From the NCBI RefSeq assembly GCF_900100765.1, contig NZ_FNFO01000007.1, positions 248,001-312,000 on the forward strand: a stretch of 64,000 nt of DNA, written 5' to 3'. The number at the start of each line of letters is the position of its first letter. The stretch's first letter is position 1. This DNA is from Catalinimonas alkaloidigena. Lineage in GTDB: Bacteria; Bacteroidota; Bacteroidia; Cytophagales; Flexibacteraceae. This document shows, one piece after another, positions 29,510-39,451 of the stretch. The notes beneath the pieces are model-generated. The model did not search any database and was not told the origin of the DNA. It saw only the letters and a list, made by a program, of their open reading frames with translations. A program made the translations under genes and the position numbers.

Positions 29510-31680
29510 TTGCGCAGCGAGTGCAGACGGTAGCGCTGTTGGGCAACCCCAATGCGGGCAAATCGTCTTTGTTCAATCACCTCACCGGTTTACAACAAAA
29601 AGTCGGAAATTTTCCTGGCGTTACGGTAGAACGCAAAGCTGGTCGGTGTGCCCTCACGCCGGACGACAAAGTGACCCTTGTCGACTTGCCCGGCACCTAC
29701 AGCCTCTACCCGAAATCGCCCGAAGAGCGGATTGTGTTCGAAACCCTCAGCAATCCGCAATCGCGCGATTACCCCGACGTGGTCGTGGTCGTTGCCGACC
29801 TCACCAACCTGAAACGCCATCTGCTGCTGTTTACACAGGTCCGCGACCTGGGACTACCGGTCGTGCTGGCGCTGAACATGACCGACCTGGCCGATAAAAT
29901 AGGACTGACGGTGGATGTGGCGCAGCTCGAGCGCGATTTTGGCATGCCGGTGGTGCGTGTCAACGGCCGGACCGGTACGGGACTTCAGGAACTGAAACAA
30001 GCCATTTTGCAGGCCAAGCCGCGCGATTTTGCGCCGTTTTACGAAGCGCGCCAGGCGGCACCCGAAGCCGTTGCGTCGGTGCGGCAACTCCTGCACCTGC
30101 CCAACGACTATACGGCGCTGCTGTACCTGCACCACAGCGACTGGCTGAAACACGTGTCGGAGGCCGATCGGCAAATTGTGGCCGACGTGCGTCAGGATAC
30201 CGGCTTTCAAAGTACCGTGCAGCAGTCGCGCGAGACCATCGCGCGCTACGAAGTGATTGCGCAGATTCTGCACACGGCCATGCGGGGCGAACCCATCCCG
30301 GAAGGGGAGGCGTTCAGCGAAAAAGCCGATGCCGTGCTGACGCATTCGGTCTGGGGATACGTCATTTTCTTCGGGCTGCTGTTTCTGATTTTCCAGGCGG
30401 TGTTTGCGTGGGCGTCGTATCCGCAAGATGCCATCGACAACGGCATTGCGGCCCTGAACGAGGGGTTACGCCAAGCAATGCCTGCCGGGCCGCTGACCGA
30501 TCTGCTCACCGATGGGATTATTGCCGGCCTGGGGGGGATTCTGATTTTCGTACCCCAGATCGCCATTCTGTTTCTGTTCATCGCCATTCTGGAAGAAACC
30601 GGCTACATGTCGCGGGTGGTCTTTCTGATGGATCGGATCATGCGCCGGTTTGGCCTGAGCGGCCGGAGCCTGGTGCCTTTGATTTCGGGCTGGGCGTGTG
30701 CCATCCCGGCCATCATGTCGGCGCGCACCATCCAGAACGAGAAGGAACGCCTGATTACCATCTTTGTCACGCCGCTGATGAGTTGCTCGGCGCGCATCCC
30801 GGTCTATACCATTTTAATTGCCCTGGTGGTGCCCGGCCAAACGGTACTGGGTTTTCTGAATCTGCAGGGCCTGACCCTGATGGGTTTGTACGCACTCGGC
30901 TTTATCGCGGCGATTCTGTCGGCCTGGGTCATGAAAAAGTTGATGAAAAGCCGGGAACGGAGCTTTTTCATCATGGAACTGCCCGACTACCGGATGCCCC
31001 GCTGGAAGAACGTAGGCCTGACCGTCTGGCAAAAAGTGCGAACGTTTGTTTGGGAAGCCGGGAAGGTCATCATGGCCATCTCGATCATTCTGTGGGTACT
31101 GGCCTCTTACGGGCCGGGCGATGCGATGGACCAGGGGGAACAGGACGTGCGTGCAACGTGGGAAACCAACGCCCCTTCGGCACACGGCGCTACGGTGATG
31201 GAGCAGCAGGTAGGTCACCTGACCGAACTCACACCAGAACAACAACTGGAAAATGCCGTCGCCTCCCGGCGGTTGGAAGAGTCGTACGCCGGCCACCTGG
31301 GACGCGCCATCGAGCCGGTGATTCGTCCGTTGGGATTCGACTGGAAGATCGGGATTGCACTGATTACGTCGTTTGCAGCGCGTGAGGTATTTGTCGGCAC
31401 GCTGTCGACCATCTACAGTGTCGGTGCCGACGACAGCCAGGAAGATACCATCCGGGCGCGGCTGAAATCCGAAATCAACCCGCGGACCGGCGGCCCCATG
31501 TTTACGCCCGCGCTGGCGTTTTCGCTGCTGATTTTTTACGTATTCGCCATGCAGTGCATGAGTACACTGGCGGTCGTGAAGCAGGAAACCAACAGTTGGC
31601 GCTGGCCGCTGTTGCAGTTGATCTACATGACCGGACTGGCATACCTGTCGAGCTTTCTGGTGTACCAGTGGCTAGCCTAA
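29506..31680 (+). CDS. feoB: Ferrous iron transporter FeoB
   Basis: A 724-residue inner-membrane transporter. The cytosolic G domain has G1 GNPNAGKSS near residue 13, G3 DLPGTYSL and G4 NMTD, and is followed by the membrane domain with Gate motifs (LIFQAVF start; MSCSARIPVYTILI containing the conserved Cys). I start it at the ATG overlapping the feoA stop; the frame is open further upstream but that part only shadows feoA. It imports Fe2+ using nucleotide binding. Confidence 0.96.
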   Translation: MIAQRVQTVALLGNPNAGKSSLFNHLTGLQQKVGNFPGVTVERKAGRCALTPDDKVTLVDLPGTYSLYPKSPEERIVFETLSNPQSRDYPDVVVVVADLTNLKRHLLLFTQVRDLGLPVVLALNMTDLADKIGLTVDVAQLERDFGMPVVRVNGRTGTGLQELKQAILQAKPRDFAPFYEARQAAPEAVASVRQLLHLPNDYTALLYLHHSDWLKHVSEADRQIVADVRQDTGFQSTVQQSRETIARYEVIAQILHTAMRGEPIPEGEAFSEKADAVLTHSVWGYVIFFGLLFLIFQAVFAWASYPQDAIDNGIAALNEGLRQAMPAGPLTDLLTDGIIAGLGGILIFVPQIAILFLFIAILEETGYMSRVVFLMDRIMRRFGLSGRSLVPLISGWACAIPAIMSARTIQNEKERLITIFVTPLMSCSARIPVYTILIALVVPGQTVLGFLNLQGLTLMGLYALGFIAAILSAWVMKKLMKSRERSFFIMELPDYRMPRWKNVGLTVWQKVRTFVWEAGKVIMAISIILWVLASYGPGDAMDQGEQDVRATWETNAPSAHGATVMEQQVGHLTELTPEQQLENAVASRRLEESYAGHLGRAIEPVIRPLGFDWKIGIALITSFAAREVFVGTLSTIYSVGADDSQEDTIRARLKSEINPRTGGPMFTPALAFSLLIFYVFAMQCMSTLAVVKQETNSWRWPLLQLIYMTGLAYLSSFLVYQWLA

Positions 31681-31696
31681 GGTAAGGCAGAAAAGA

Positions 31697-31721
31697 AAGT
31701 GGCCCGCAAAGCGGGCCACTT
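31697..31721. terminator. Hairpin between feoB and the convergent RRM gene
   Basis: AAGTGGCCCGC pairs perfectly with GCGGGCCACTT around an AAA loop. It lies between two convergent genes and may stop both, although the T-runs on either side are weak. Confidence 0.65.
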
Positions 31722-31762
31722 GATTGAAAGTCTATCGGAAAACGGCGTAGTGCCAGGCACTA

Positions 31763-32110
31763 CTAGTACCGTGAGCCGCCGCCCCGGTTGAAGCCACCGC
31801 CTCCTTTGTTGAAGCCACCGCCTCCGCCACGGTTTCCACCGCCGAAGCCGCCGCCGCCTCTTTTTTCTCTTCTGTCTTCTGATTGATTCACGACAATTGC
31901 ACGTCCGCCTATTTCAGCGCCGTTCAATTCTTTAATAGCTTGTTTCGCTTCCTCGTCGTCGGGCATCTCCACAAACGCGAACCCCCGACTACGACCAGTC
32001 TCGCGATCCATAATAATCTTTACGGAAGAAACCTCCCCGTACTCTTCGAAATAGCCTCTTAACTCAGATTCTTCTAACCGAAAGGGGAGGCTCCCTACAA
32101 AAATGTTCAT
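31763..32110 (-). CDS. RRM-type RNA-binding protein
   Basis: A 115-residue protein: a single RRM (residues 1-78) with RNP2 IFVGSL and RNP1 RGFAFVEM, followed by a Gly/Arg/Asn-rich tail of RGG-like repeats. Such glycine-tailed RRM proteins occur in Bacteroidota and cyanobacteria and are often cold-induced; they are thought to act as RNA chaperones. It is monocistronic, with a long upstream region of about 320 bases that could hold a regulatory leader. Confidence 0.92.
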   Translation of the reverse strand: MNIFVGSLPFRLEESELRGYFEEYGEVSSVKIIMDRETGRSRGFAFVEMPDDEEAKQAIKELNGAEIGGRAIVVNQSEDRREKRGGGGFGGGNRGGGGGFNKGGGGFNRGGGSRY

Positions 32111-32433
32111 GCTAACAATTAAAATGATTTTGGGTAAAGGTAGCTTTATTTTGCGCTATTTCTGCAAACTCGCAAGAGCTATTTTTTAAATCCAGGTTGT
32201 TTTATTAACAGTCTTTCTAAAATCTTACTTTCAGACCGGGGAAAATGGCGTGTAAACCAGCACCGAAAAGTGAGTTTGCGCGCTGCAGACGAAGATTTTC
32301 TTCAAAAAAAGACCATGTAAGGAGATCTTTTGCCCGAACGGAGTACATCTAACCGAAATGCTCTCCCCAAATCGGTATATTCGTGCGTCATACCGTTGAC
32401 TGTTAATAAGTTACCTCTATTGTGTTCGTTCTC
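32111..32433. other. Divergent promoter region between the RRM and MscS genes
   Basis: Both neighbours point outwards. TACCTTTA on the minus strand near 32137 is a near match to the -7 consensus for the RRM gene. I see no ORF, tRNA or strong hairpin in the rest. Confidence 0.35.
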
Positions 32434-34476
32434 ATGAGACGCTTCCTCGTTGCGCTGAGTCTGTGGGGGGTGTGCACCACCCTGCCGGCCCAACAACCCA
32501 CCGATTCTATTACCCTGCCGGATGCGTCTGCCGAAACGCCTGCGCCCGCCGCGGAGGCACCTGCCCCCGGCGAGACCACTGTGGGCGAAGCAGGGGCAGC
32601 GCTTGCTGATTCGCTGCTCAACCAACGCCTGACCGAAGCCTCGCAGCAGCTGCAGAAAAGCGAGCAGCAGCGGATGATCGACTCGTTGCAGAAAGTCGCG
32701 CTCGAACGCGAACTAGCGCTGCTGAAAAGCAACGACAACCAGAAGCGCCGGGAATTGCAGGAACGCATCCGCCAGATTGAGGTAGACGATTCGCTGCGGC
32801 AGGTAGAAAAGCGCAACCGCATTGAGGCCATGAAACAGGAAACCAAGGGGTTTCCGGTGGCGCCATTCGGCGATACACTCTTCTACATTTTTACGAAGAT
32901 CGGGCCCTTCACGCCCCAGGAACGCGCCACCAACATCAACCACAAAATCCGGGGGCTGTACGAAAGTGGTCTGTATAAGTCGGACGATCTGCACGCCGTC
33001 GAAAGCGAATCGAGCTACGATCTGGTCTACGGCGAAACCATCGTGATGAGCATGACGGACTGGGATGCGCTCTGGCAGGAGATGTCCAAAGAAGAGCTGG
33101 CGCAACAGTATCGTGCCGAAATCGATGAGGCGGTGCTGCGCGAAATCAAGGAAAACAGCCTGCAGGAGATGATCAAGCGCGTCGGCGAAGTAGTGCTGGT
33201 GCTGGTCTGCATCCTGCTGCTGTTCTTTATCCTCAACAAGCTGTTCCGGCTGTCGGGCAAATACATCGAGCGGAAACTTGAACAAAAAGGCGTTGCGCTG
33301 AAGCTCAAAGAGTACGAGTTTCTGTCGCAGGAGCGGCTCATCAGTGTGTCATTGTGGCTCAATAACGCCGTCAAAACGGTATTTTTCCTGCTTTCACTGT
33401 ACCTGGCATTGCCCATCATCTTCAGCATTTTCAAGAGTACCCGTGGCTGGGCCAACCTGCTGCTGGGGTGGATTCTAGCACCTGTACACAAAATATTCTG
33501 GAGCATTATCGACTACCTGCCCAACCTGTTCACCATTCTGGTGACGTACCTGGTGGTGCGCTACGTGGTGCGGGCGGTGCGGTTCATGGCGCGCGAAATC
33601 GCGACGGGCAAGTTGACGATCACCGGCTTCCACCCCGACTGGGCCATGCCGACGTTCAATCTGGTGCGTATTCTGCTCTACGCCTTTATGTTCATCGTCA
33701 TCTTTCCGTACCTGCCGGGCTCGGGCTCGCCGGTATTCCAGGGCGTTTCGGTCTTTTTGGGGATTCTGTTTTCGCTCGGTTCGTCGTCGGCCATCAGCAA
33801 CGCCGTAGCCGGGATGGTCATCACTTACATGCGGCCGTTCCGCATTGGCGACCGGATCAAGATCGGAGAGATTTCGGGCGATGTGATCGAGAAAAACCTG
33901 CTGGTGACCCGCATCCGCACGATCAAAAACGAAGAAATCACGGTGCCCAACTCGTCCATTCTGTCGGGGCATACGATTAACTACACGACGTCGAGCGCCC
34001 ACATCGGGCTGGTGTTGCACGCTACGGTCACCATCGGCTACGACGTACCCTGGAAAAACGTGCACCAGGCGCTGATCGACGCTGCGCTACGGACCGACCG
34101 CGTACTGAAAGAGCCGGCGCCTTTTGTGCTGCAAACCGGCCTGGAAGACTTTTACGTCTCGTACCAGATCAACGCCTATACGGCCAATGCTCACCAGCAG
34201 GCCCGTACCTATTCGGGGTTGTTTCAGAACATCCAGGATGTGTTCAACGAACGCGGCATCGAGATTTTGTCGCCGCACTACCGCGCCCAGCGCGACGGCA
34301 ACATGACCACCATCCCCGCCGATTACCTACCGAAAGAGTACCAGGCACCTCCGTTCCGCATCAGCCACCTGCACGAAGCGCACCCCACGGCACCAAACGG
34401 CCGGTCGTCCGAGGAGGGACCACACGCCAACGGCCATACGCCGAACGGCACCCCAAATCCTTCGTCGGAAAAATAA
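32434..34476 (+). CDS. MscS-family mechanosensitive channel with long N-terminal coiled coil
   Basis: A 680-residue inner-membrane protein. A signal peptide ([19 protein letters not shown]) is followed by a Pro/Ala-rich stretch, a coiled-coil periplasmic region at about 65-140 ([21 protein letters not shown]), then TM helices from about residue 250 and the MscS core with the pore helix [20 protein letters not shown] and the beta domain [18 protein letters not shown]. The tail is low-complexity. It would open under membrane tension. The large periplasmic coiled coil is beyond the minimal MscS type. Confidence 0.9.
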   Translation: MRRFLVALSLWGVCTTLPAQQPTDSITLPDASAETPAPAAEAPAPGETTVGEAGAALADSLLNQRLTEASQQLQKSEQQRMIDSLQKVALERELALLKSNDNQKRRELQERIRQIEVDDSLRQVEKRNRIEAMKQETKGFPVAPFGDTLFYIFTKIGPFTPQERATNINHKIRGLYESGLYKSDDLHAVESESSYDLVYGETIVMSMTDWDALWQEMSKEELAQQYRAEIDEAVLREIKENSLQEMIKRVGEVVLVLVCILLLFFILNKLFRLSGKYIERKLEQKGVALKLKEYEFLSQERLISVSLWLNNAVKTVFFLLSLYLALPIIFSIFKSTRGWANLLLGWILAPVHKIFWSIIDYLPNLFTILVTYLVVRYVVRAVRFMAREIATGKLTITGFHPDWAMPTFNLVRILLYAFMFIVIFPYLPGSGSPVFQGVSVFLGILFSLGSSSAISNAVAGMVITYMRPFRIGDRIKIGEISGDVIEKNLLVTRIRTIKNEEITVPNSSILSGHTINYTTSSAHIGLVLHATVTIGYDVPWKNVHQALIDAALRTDRVLKEPAPFVLQTGLEDFYVSYQINAYTANAHQQARTYSGLFQNIQDVFNERGIEILSPHYRAQRDGNMTTIPADYLPKEYQAPPFRISHLHEAHPTAPNGRSSEEGPHANGHTPNGTPNPSSEK

Positions 34477-34523
34477 CGGCGGCCCGACGCCAAACCCTTG
34501 GCCCGTTCGGGTGTTATGCTTGC

Positions 34524-34676
34524 ATGAAAGCCCGACAGAAACAAGATCTGCCGCAAAAAATCTGCCCCGTTTGCCAGCGTCCTTTTGCGTGGCGCAAAAA
34601 ATGGGAGCGCCACTGGGACGACGTAAAATACTGTAGCGAACGCTGCCGCCGGGAGCGCCATGCCGCACGAACATGA
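34524..34676 (+). CDS. DUF2256 small zinc-binding protein
   Basis: A 50-residue ORF beginning [18 protein letters not shown] and containing [18 protein letters not shown], which matches DUF2256. Four cysteines, CPVC and C-SER-C, suggest a zinc knuckle. This tiny family is widespread but uncharacterised, often next to cryptochrome/photolyase genes; no such gene is beside it here. It follows the MscS gene by 47 bases and may be co-transcribed. Confidence 0.85.
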   Translation: MKARQKQDLPQKICPVCQRPFAWRKKWERHWDDVKYCSERCRRERHAART

Positions 34677-34867
34677 CGCTGGGACTCAGCCCCCTACGCA
34701 GGCTACGCCGGTCGTCGAAAAGCACAATTCGAGTGCGAAGTCAGGAAGCCTATTGCCGTTTTCCCGGCCCTTGCCTTCGTTTCAGCGTTTATCGGCGGGT
34801 CCGAATTAAGTTTTCCACATCGGTTTCGGAATTGCCCTGTATTGCGGATATTTGTTTCCAACCATTT

Positions 34868-34903
34868 CGAAAAGTACGGCTACAAGCACTCATGTACTTT
34901 TCG
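34868..34903 (+). repeat. Hairpin 1 upstream of nrdB
   Basis: CGAAAAGTAC and GTACTTTTCG form a perfect 10-bp inverted repeat with a 16-base loop, ending 109 bases before the nrdB start. It could be an operator or an mRNA leader structure. Confidence 0.5.
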
Positions 34904-34934
34904 TGATCATAAAACTTTAAAAAGTGATGCCTCC

Positions 34935-34963
34935 CCGGCAGAAACCTAATCCCTTTCTGCCGG
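34935..34963 (+). repeat. Hairpin 2 upstream of nrdB
   Basis: CCGGCAGAAA and TTTCTGCCGG form a perfect 10-bp inverted repeat with a 9-base loop, 49 bases before nrdB. No T-run follows, so it is not a normal terminator. Confidence 0.5.
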
Positions 34964-35012
34964 TCGGATGGCTATTGACAACATTTATTTACCGACCTAA
35001 AAAAAATAACGC

Positions 35013-36002
35013 ATGGCGCAACGTGAAGAACCGATTCTGCAGGATAACAAAGACCGCTTCGTGCTCTTTCCGATCGAACACCACGACATCTGGGAGATGT
35101 ACAAGAAGCACGAGGCTTCGTTCTGGACGGCCGAAGAGATTGACCTGCAGCAGGACCTGAAAGACTGGGAAAACCTGAACGACGGCGAACGCCACTTCAT
35201 TTCGCACGTCCTGGCGTTCTTCGCGGCGTCGGACGGCATTGTGAACGAGAACCTGGCGGTGAACTTCATGCAGGAAGTGCAGTACCCGGAAGCCAAATGT
35301 TTCTACGGCTTCCAGATTATGATGGAGAACATCCACTCCGAAACGTATTCGCTGCTGATCGACACCTACATCAAAGACGCCAAGCAGAAAGACTATCTGC
35401 TGCACGCGCTGGAAACGGTGCCGTGTGTGCAGAAAAAAGGCGAATGGGCGCTGCGCTGGATCAATTCCGAAAATTTTGTGGAGCGGCTGATTGCCTTCGC
35501 GGCGGTCGAGGGAATCTTCTTCTCCGGCTCGTTCTGCGCCATTTTCTGGCTGAAGAAGCGCGGCCTGATGCCGGGGCTGTCGTTCTCGAACGAACTGATT
35601 TCGCGCGACGAAGGGCTGCACTGCGATTTTGCCTGCATGATTTACCAGGAGTACATCGTCAACAAACTGCCCGAAGCGCGCGTGAAGGAGATCATCACCA
35701 ACGCGGTCGACATCGAAAAAGAGTTTGTGACCGACGCGCTGCCCGTGAACCTGATCGGCATGAACTCCAACCTGATGACGCAGTACATCGAGTTTGTGGC
35801 CGACCGTCTGCTGATCGCCCTGGGCTGCGGCAAAATTTACAACGCCACCAACCCGTTCGATTTCATGGAGATGATTTCGCTGCAGGGCAAAACCAACTTC
35901 TTCGAGCGCCGGGTCGGCGAGTATCAGAAGGCCGGGGTGATGGCTGGCGTCAACGAAAAGGAAAAAGACACGAAGAAATTCTCGATCGACGAGGACTTCT
36001 AG
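35013..36002 (+). CDS. nrdB: Ribonucleotide reductase class Ia small subunit (R2)
   Basis: A 329-residue ferritin-like diiron protein. The iron ligand Asp48 in LQQDLKDW, Glu in VNENL, the radical tyrosine Tyr98 in CFYGF and the [16 protein letters not shown] helix follow the eukaryotic R2 pattern much more closely than E. coli NrdB. The C-terminus ends FSIDEDF, the acidic tail that docks on the large subunit. It makes the tyrosyl radical for deoxyribonucleotide synthesis. It precedes nrdA by 155 bases. Confidence 0.97.
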   Translation: MAQREEPILQDNKDRFVLFPIEHHDIWEMYKKHEASFWTAEEIDLQQDLKDWENLNDGERHFISHVLAFFAASDGIVNENLAVNFMQEVQYPEAKCFYGFQIMMENIHSETYSLLIDTYIKDAKQKDYLLHALETVPCVQKKGEWALRWINSENFVERLIAFAAVEGIFFSGSFCAIFWLKKRGLMPGLSFSNELISRDEGLHCDFACMIYQEYIVNKLPEARVKEIITNAVDIEKEFVTDALPVNLIGMNSNLMTQYIEFVADRLLIALGCGKIYNATNPFDFMEMISLQGKTNFFERRVGEYQKAGVMAGVNEKEKDTKKFSIDEDF

Positions 36003-36157
36003 TCCATTGCGTAAGATTTTAACAACAAAGTGTTGAAATAGAAGGAGAAGCTGCGAAACAAGGCCGATTTTTTTGTAGCTTCCCTTCCAACCGAACCAGG
36101 CCGTGTGCTGCCGGCCTTTTAACAATCATTCATGAATTTTCATAAAACCTGCTGCCC

Positions 36158-38572
36158 ATGTATGTACTAAAACGCGATGGACGACGCGAATCAGTAAAAT
36201 TTGATAAGATCACCGCTCGGATCGAAAAACTTTGCTACGGTCTGGACCTGCGCTACGTAAAACCGGTTGAGGTAGCCATGAAAGTGATCGACGGCATCTA
36301 CGACGGTGTCACGACGGTGGAACTGGATAACCTGGCGGCTGAGACGGCGGCCACCATGACGGTCCGCCACCCTGACTACGCGCTACTGGCTGCGCGCATC
36401 GCGGTATCAAACTTGCACAAAACCACCAGCAAGTCGTTCTCGAACACCATGAAGCGGTTGTATCAGTACGTGGACCCCAAAACGGGTGAGAACGCGTCGC
36501 TGATCTCGCGGGAGGTGTACGAAGTGGTGAAGAAACACGCCGTGCTTCTGGATTCGACGATTATCTACGACCGTGACTTTGGGTACGACTTTTTCGGGTT
36601 CAAAACGTTGGAGCGCAGCTACTTGCTGAAACTGGACGGCAAAGTGGTGGAGCGTCCGCAACACATGCTGATGCGCGTTGCGGTGGGCATCCACCAGAAC
36701 GACATCGATCAGGTCATCAAAACGTACGAACTGTTGTCGGAGCGCTGGTTTACACACGCCACGCCGACGCTGTTCAACGCCGGAACGCCGAAGCCTCAGC
36801 TTTCGTCCTGCTTCCTGCTGACCATGAAGGAAGACTCGATTCCGGGCATTTACGACACGCTGAAACAATGCGCGCAAATTTCGCAGTCGGCCGGGGGAAT
36901 CGGTTTGTCGATTCACAACGTCCGCGCGACGGGCTCTTACATTAAAGGTACGAATGGCACCTCGAACGGGCTCATCCCGATGCTGAAGGTGTTCAACGAT
37001 ACGGCCCGCTACGTCGACCAGGGTGGAGGCAAGCGCAAAGGCGCGTTTGCGGTCTATCTGGAGCCGTGGCACGCCGACGTTTTTGATTGGCTCGATCTGA
37101 AAAAGAACCATGGGAAAGAAGAACTCCGCGCCCGCGATCTCTTCTACGCCCTCTGGACGCCCGACCTGTTTATGAAGCGCGTGGAAGCCAACGAAGAGTG
37201 GTCGCTGTTCTGCCCGAACGAAGCGCCCGGTCTGGCTGACTGCTACGGCGACGAGTTCGAGCGTCTCTATGAAAAGTACGAGCGCGAAGGCCGCGCCCGC
37301 CGCGTGGTGAAAGCGCAGGACCTCTGGTTCGAGATTCTGGAATCGCAAACTGAGACCGGCACGCCTTACATGCTGTTCAAAGACCACGCGAACCGCAAGT
37401 CGAACCAAAAGAACCTGGGTACGATCAAATCGTCGAACCTCTGCACGGAGATCATGGAATACACCTCGCCCGACGAAGTGGCGGTGTGTAACCTGGCGTC
37501 CATCGCCCTGCCGAAGTTCATCGTCGATCGCCCGGACGGTTCGAAATATTTCGACTACCAGCAGCTGTACGACGTCACCTATCAGGTGACCAAAAACCTG
37601 AACCGCATCATCGACGTCAACTATTACCCGGTCGAAGAAGCACGTCGCAGCAACATGCGTCACCGCCCGATCGGCATTGGTGTACAGGGATTGGCCGATG
37701 CCTTCATCCTGCTGAAGATGCCGTTCGAATCGGACGAAGCCAAAGGACTGAACAAAGACATTTTCGAGACGATCTACTTCGCGTCCATGACGGCCTCGAA
37801 AGATCTGGCGAAGAAAGACGGTGCCTACGAAACGTTCCCCGGCTCGCCGCTTTCGAAAGGCGAATTCCAGTTCGACATGTGGGGCGTTTCGCCCGAGTCG
37901 GGCCGCTGGGATTGGGATAGCCTGCGCGAAGAGGTAATGGAACACGGCGCGCGCAACTCGCTGCTGCTGGCTCCGATGCCGACTGCCTCGACGTCGCAAA
38001 TCCTGGGCAACAACGAGTGCTTCGAGCCGTACACGAGCAACATCTACACCCGTCGCGTCCTTTCGGGCGAGTTCGTCGTGGTGAACAAGCACCTGCTGCG
38101 CGACCTCGTGGAGCTGGGCCTCTGGAACGAGCAGATGAAAAACATGCTGATCGAAGCCAACGGCTCGGTGCAGCACCTGCCCGTGCCTCAGCACGTCAAG
38201 GACCTGTACAAAACGGTGTGGGAAATCAGCCAGCGGACCATCCTCGACATGGCCGCCGACCGGGGCGCGTTCATCTGCCAGTCGCAGAGCCTCAACATCC
38301 ACATCCAGGACCCCAACTTCGGCAAACTGACGTCCATGCACTTCTACGCGTGGCGCAAGGGCCTGAAAACGGGCATGTACTACCTCCGTACGAAAGCCGC
38401 TACCGACGCGATCAAATTCACCGTCGACAAGAGCGCCATCGCCGTACCGGATGTCAAGAAGAAAGTTGCGCAGCCAGTGGCCGCCGGGGTCAACGAGATC
38501 CAGGCCCAGAAAGCTTCCGACATGCAATGCTCGCTCGACGATCCAGACGGTTGCATTTCCTGCGGGTCGTAA
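36158..38572 (+). CDS. nrdA: Ribonucleotide reductase class Ia large subunit (R1)
   Basis: An 804-residue protein with an N-terminal ATP-cone ([20 protein letters not shown]) for dATP/ATP activity control. The active-site cysteines appear in SSCFLLTM and SNLCTEI with [10 protein letters not shown], and the core motif [25 protein letters not shown] is intact. The C-terminus ends DGCISCGS, providing the redox cysteine pair. Together with NrdB it reduces ribonucleoside diphosphates. The order nrdB-nrdA is reversed relative to E. coli. Confidence 0.97.
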   Translation: MYVLKRDGRRESVKFDKITARIEKLCYGLDLRYVKPVEVAMKVIDGIYDGVTTVELDNLAAETAATMTVRHPDYALLAARIAVSNLHKTTSKSFSNTMKRLYQYVDPKTGENASLISREVYEVVKKHAVLLDSTIIYDRDFGYDFFGFKTLERSYLLKLDGKVVERPQHMLMRVAVGIHQNDIDQVIKTYELLSERWFTHATPTLFNAGTPKPQLSSCFLLTMKEDSIPGIYDTLKQCAQISQSAGGIGLSIHNVRATGSYIKGTNGTSNGLIPMLKVFNDTARYVDQGGGKRKGAFAVYLEPWHADVFDWLDLKKNHGKEELRARDLFYALWTPDLFMKRVEANEEWSLFCPNEAPGLADCYGDEFERLYEKYEREGRARRVVKAQDLWFEILESQTETGTPYMLFKDHANRKSNQKNLGTIKSSNLCTEIMEYTSPDEVAVCNLASIALPKFIVDRPDGSKYFDYQQLYDVTYQVTKNLNRIIDVNYYPVEEARRSNMRHRPIGIGVQGLADAFILLKMPFESDEAKGLNKDIFETIYFASMTASKDLAKKDGAYETFPGSPLSKGEFQFDMWGVSPESGRWDWDSLREEVMEHGARNSLLLAPMPTASTSQILGNNECFEPYTSNIYTRRVLSGEFVVVNKHLLRDLVELGLWNEQMKNMLIEANGSVQHLPVPQHVKDLYKTVWEISQRTILDMAADRGAFICQSQSLNIHIQDPNFGKLTSMHFYAWRKGLKTGMYYLRTKAATDAIKFTVDKSAIAVPDVKKKVAQPVAAGVNEIQAQKASDMQCSLDDPDGCISCGS

Positions 38573-38593
38573 CCCATAAAAACGTATGTATTC

Positions 38594-38630
38594 AAAAAAA
38601 CGCCGCTCCCTCAAAAGGGGCGGCGTTTTT
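38594..38630 (+). terminator. Terminator after nrdA
   Basis: AAAAACGCCGC-T-CCC pairs with GGGGCGGCGTTTTT with one bulge around a 6-base loop, and ends in a T-run. Confidence 0.85.
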
Positions 38631-38690
38631 GCTTATGCGGATCGGGGTTCGTTTCACCACTACCGCAAATTTAGCGGCGCGAAGCAAAGC

Positions 38691-38705
38691 GTAACTTGTG
38701 GTTAC
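38691..38705. repeat. Small hairpin upstream of the transposase remnant
   Basis: GTAAC and GTTAC flank TTGTG. With the neighbouring GCACGTT hairpin it forms a tandem of short palindromes of the kind found as REP elements beside REP-associated transposases. Confidence 0.4.
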
Positions 38706-38712
38706 CATTGTT

Positions 38713-38729
38713 GCACGTTTTTAACGTGC
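38713..38729. repeat. REP-like palindrome upstream of the transposase remnant
   Basis: GCACGTT and AACGTGC form a 7-bp stem with a TTT loop, about 120 bases before the transposase start. It may be a recognition hairpin for the Y1 transposase; only copies elsewhere in the genome would show this. Confidence 0.4.
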
Positions 38730-38846
38730 GCATGTTGAAAACCGAGCCGCGGAGGCATGCATAATTTTTCCTACAAGCTTGCGGTAGCAGAGTGCGGTAG
38801 GAGAACAGGACAAGGATGGAAAGAAAGCAATGGCTATCTTATTGGC

Positions 38847-39379
38847 ATGAGTCGCAACTATAAATTTCGTGATCAGGAGAAGCTGTATTTCGTGACGTTT
38901 TCTGTGGTGAACTGGATCGACGTGTTTGTGCGGCGGGAGTACAAAGACATCGTGGTGGCGAGCCTGCGGTATTGTATAAACCATAAGGGATTGGAAGTCT
39001 ACGCGTGGTGCATCATGACCAGCCACGTACATCTGATCACCAGGACGATGGGGGAGCGGCTGGAAGACATTTTGCGCGACCTGAAGCGGCATACGGCCAA
39101 AGCGATCTGAAAGCGATTGAAGGGAATCCACAGGAGAGCCGGAGGGAATGGATGCTGTGGATGATGCGGCGAGCCGGCGAACGAAACGGCAATAACCGGA
39201 CCTACCAATTCGGGCAACAGCACAATCACCCTTTGGAGCTGAGTTCGAATGAGATGATGCAACAGAAACTGGACTACCTCCACCGAAATCCTGTCGCGGC
39301 CGGGTTCGTGGGGGAGCCCGAAGCGTACCTGTATTCCAGTGCTTGCGACTACGCTGGCACCAAAGGATTACTCCCCGTT
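38847..39379 (+). pseudogene. REP-associated tyrosine transposase (Y1/IS200-like), frameshifted
   Basis: The N-terminal part, from MSRNYKFRDQEKLYFVTF at 38847, carries the HUH motif in SHVHLIT (codons at 39024-39032) and then stops at 39110 after HTAKAI. The C-terminal part continues in the next frame as LKAIEGNPQESRREW and contains the catalytic tyrosine in YLHRNPVAAGFV (Tyr codon 39275-39277). Loss of one base near 39100-39110 explains the break. The second half also has QFGQQHNHP where the family usually has QFWQQHNHP, so the gene has probably been inactive for some time. These transposases mobilise REP hairpins rather than themselves. Confidence 0.8.
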
Positions 39380-39451
39380 GCAGTTCGTCGCGTAAACGGG
39401 TATGAATCAGTGGGAAATCCTTCTTGTACAACAAGAACCTCATCACCCACC

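Larger units (their letters stand above)
34677..35012. other. Intergenic leader region of nrdBA
   Basis: About 336 bases with no convincing ORF. It holds the two perfect hairpins listed separately, spaced by about 30 bases, on the way to nrdB. The short ORF at 34924-35160 overlaps nrdB in another frame and looks accidental. Confidence 0.4.

Noticed and set aside
36407-38614. A 735-codon open frame antisense to nrdA
   Set aside because: It mirrors the codon bias of nrdA on the other strand; it has no recognisable domain, while nrdA is a complete and conserved protein.
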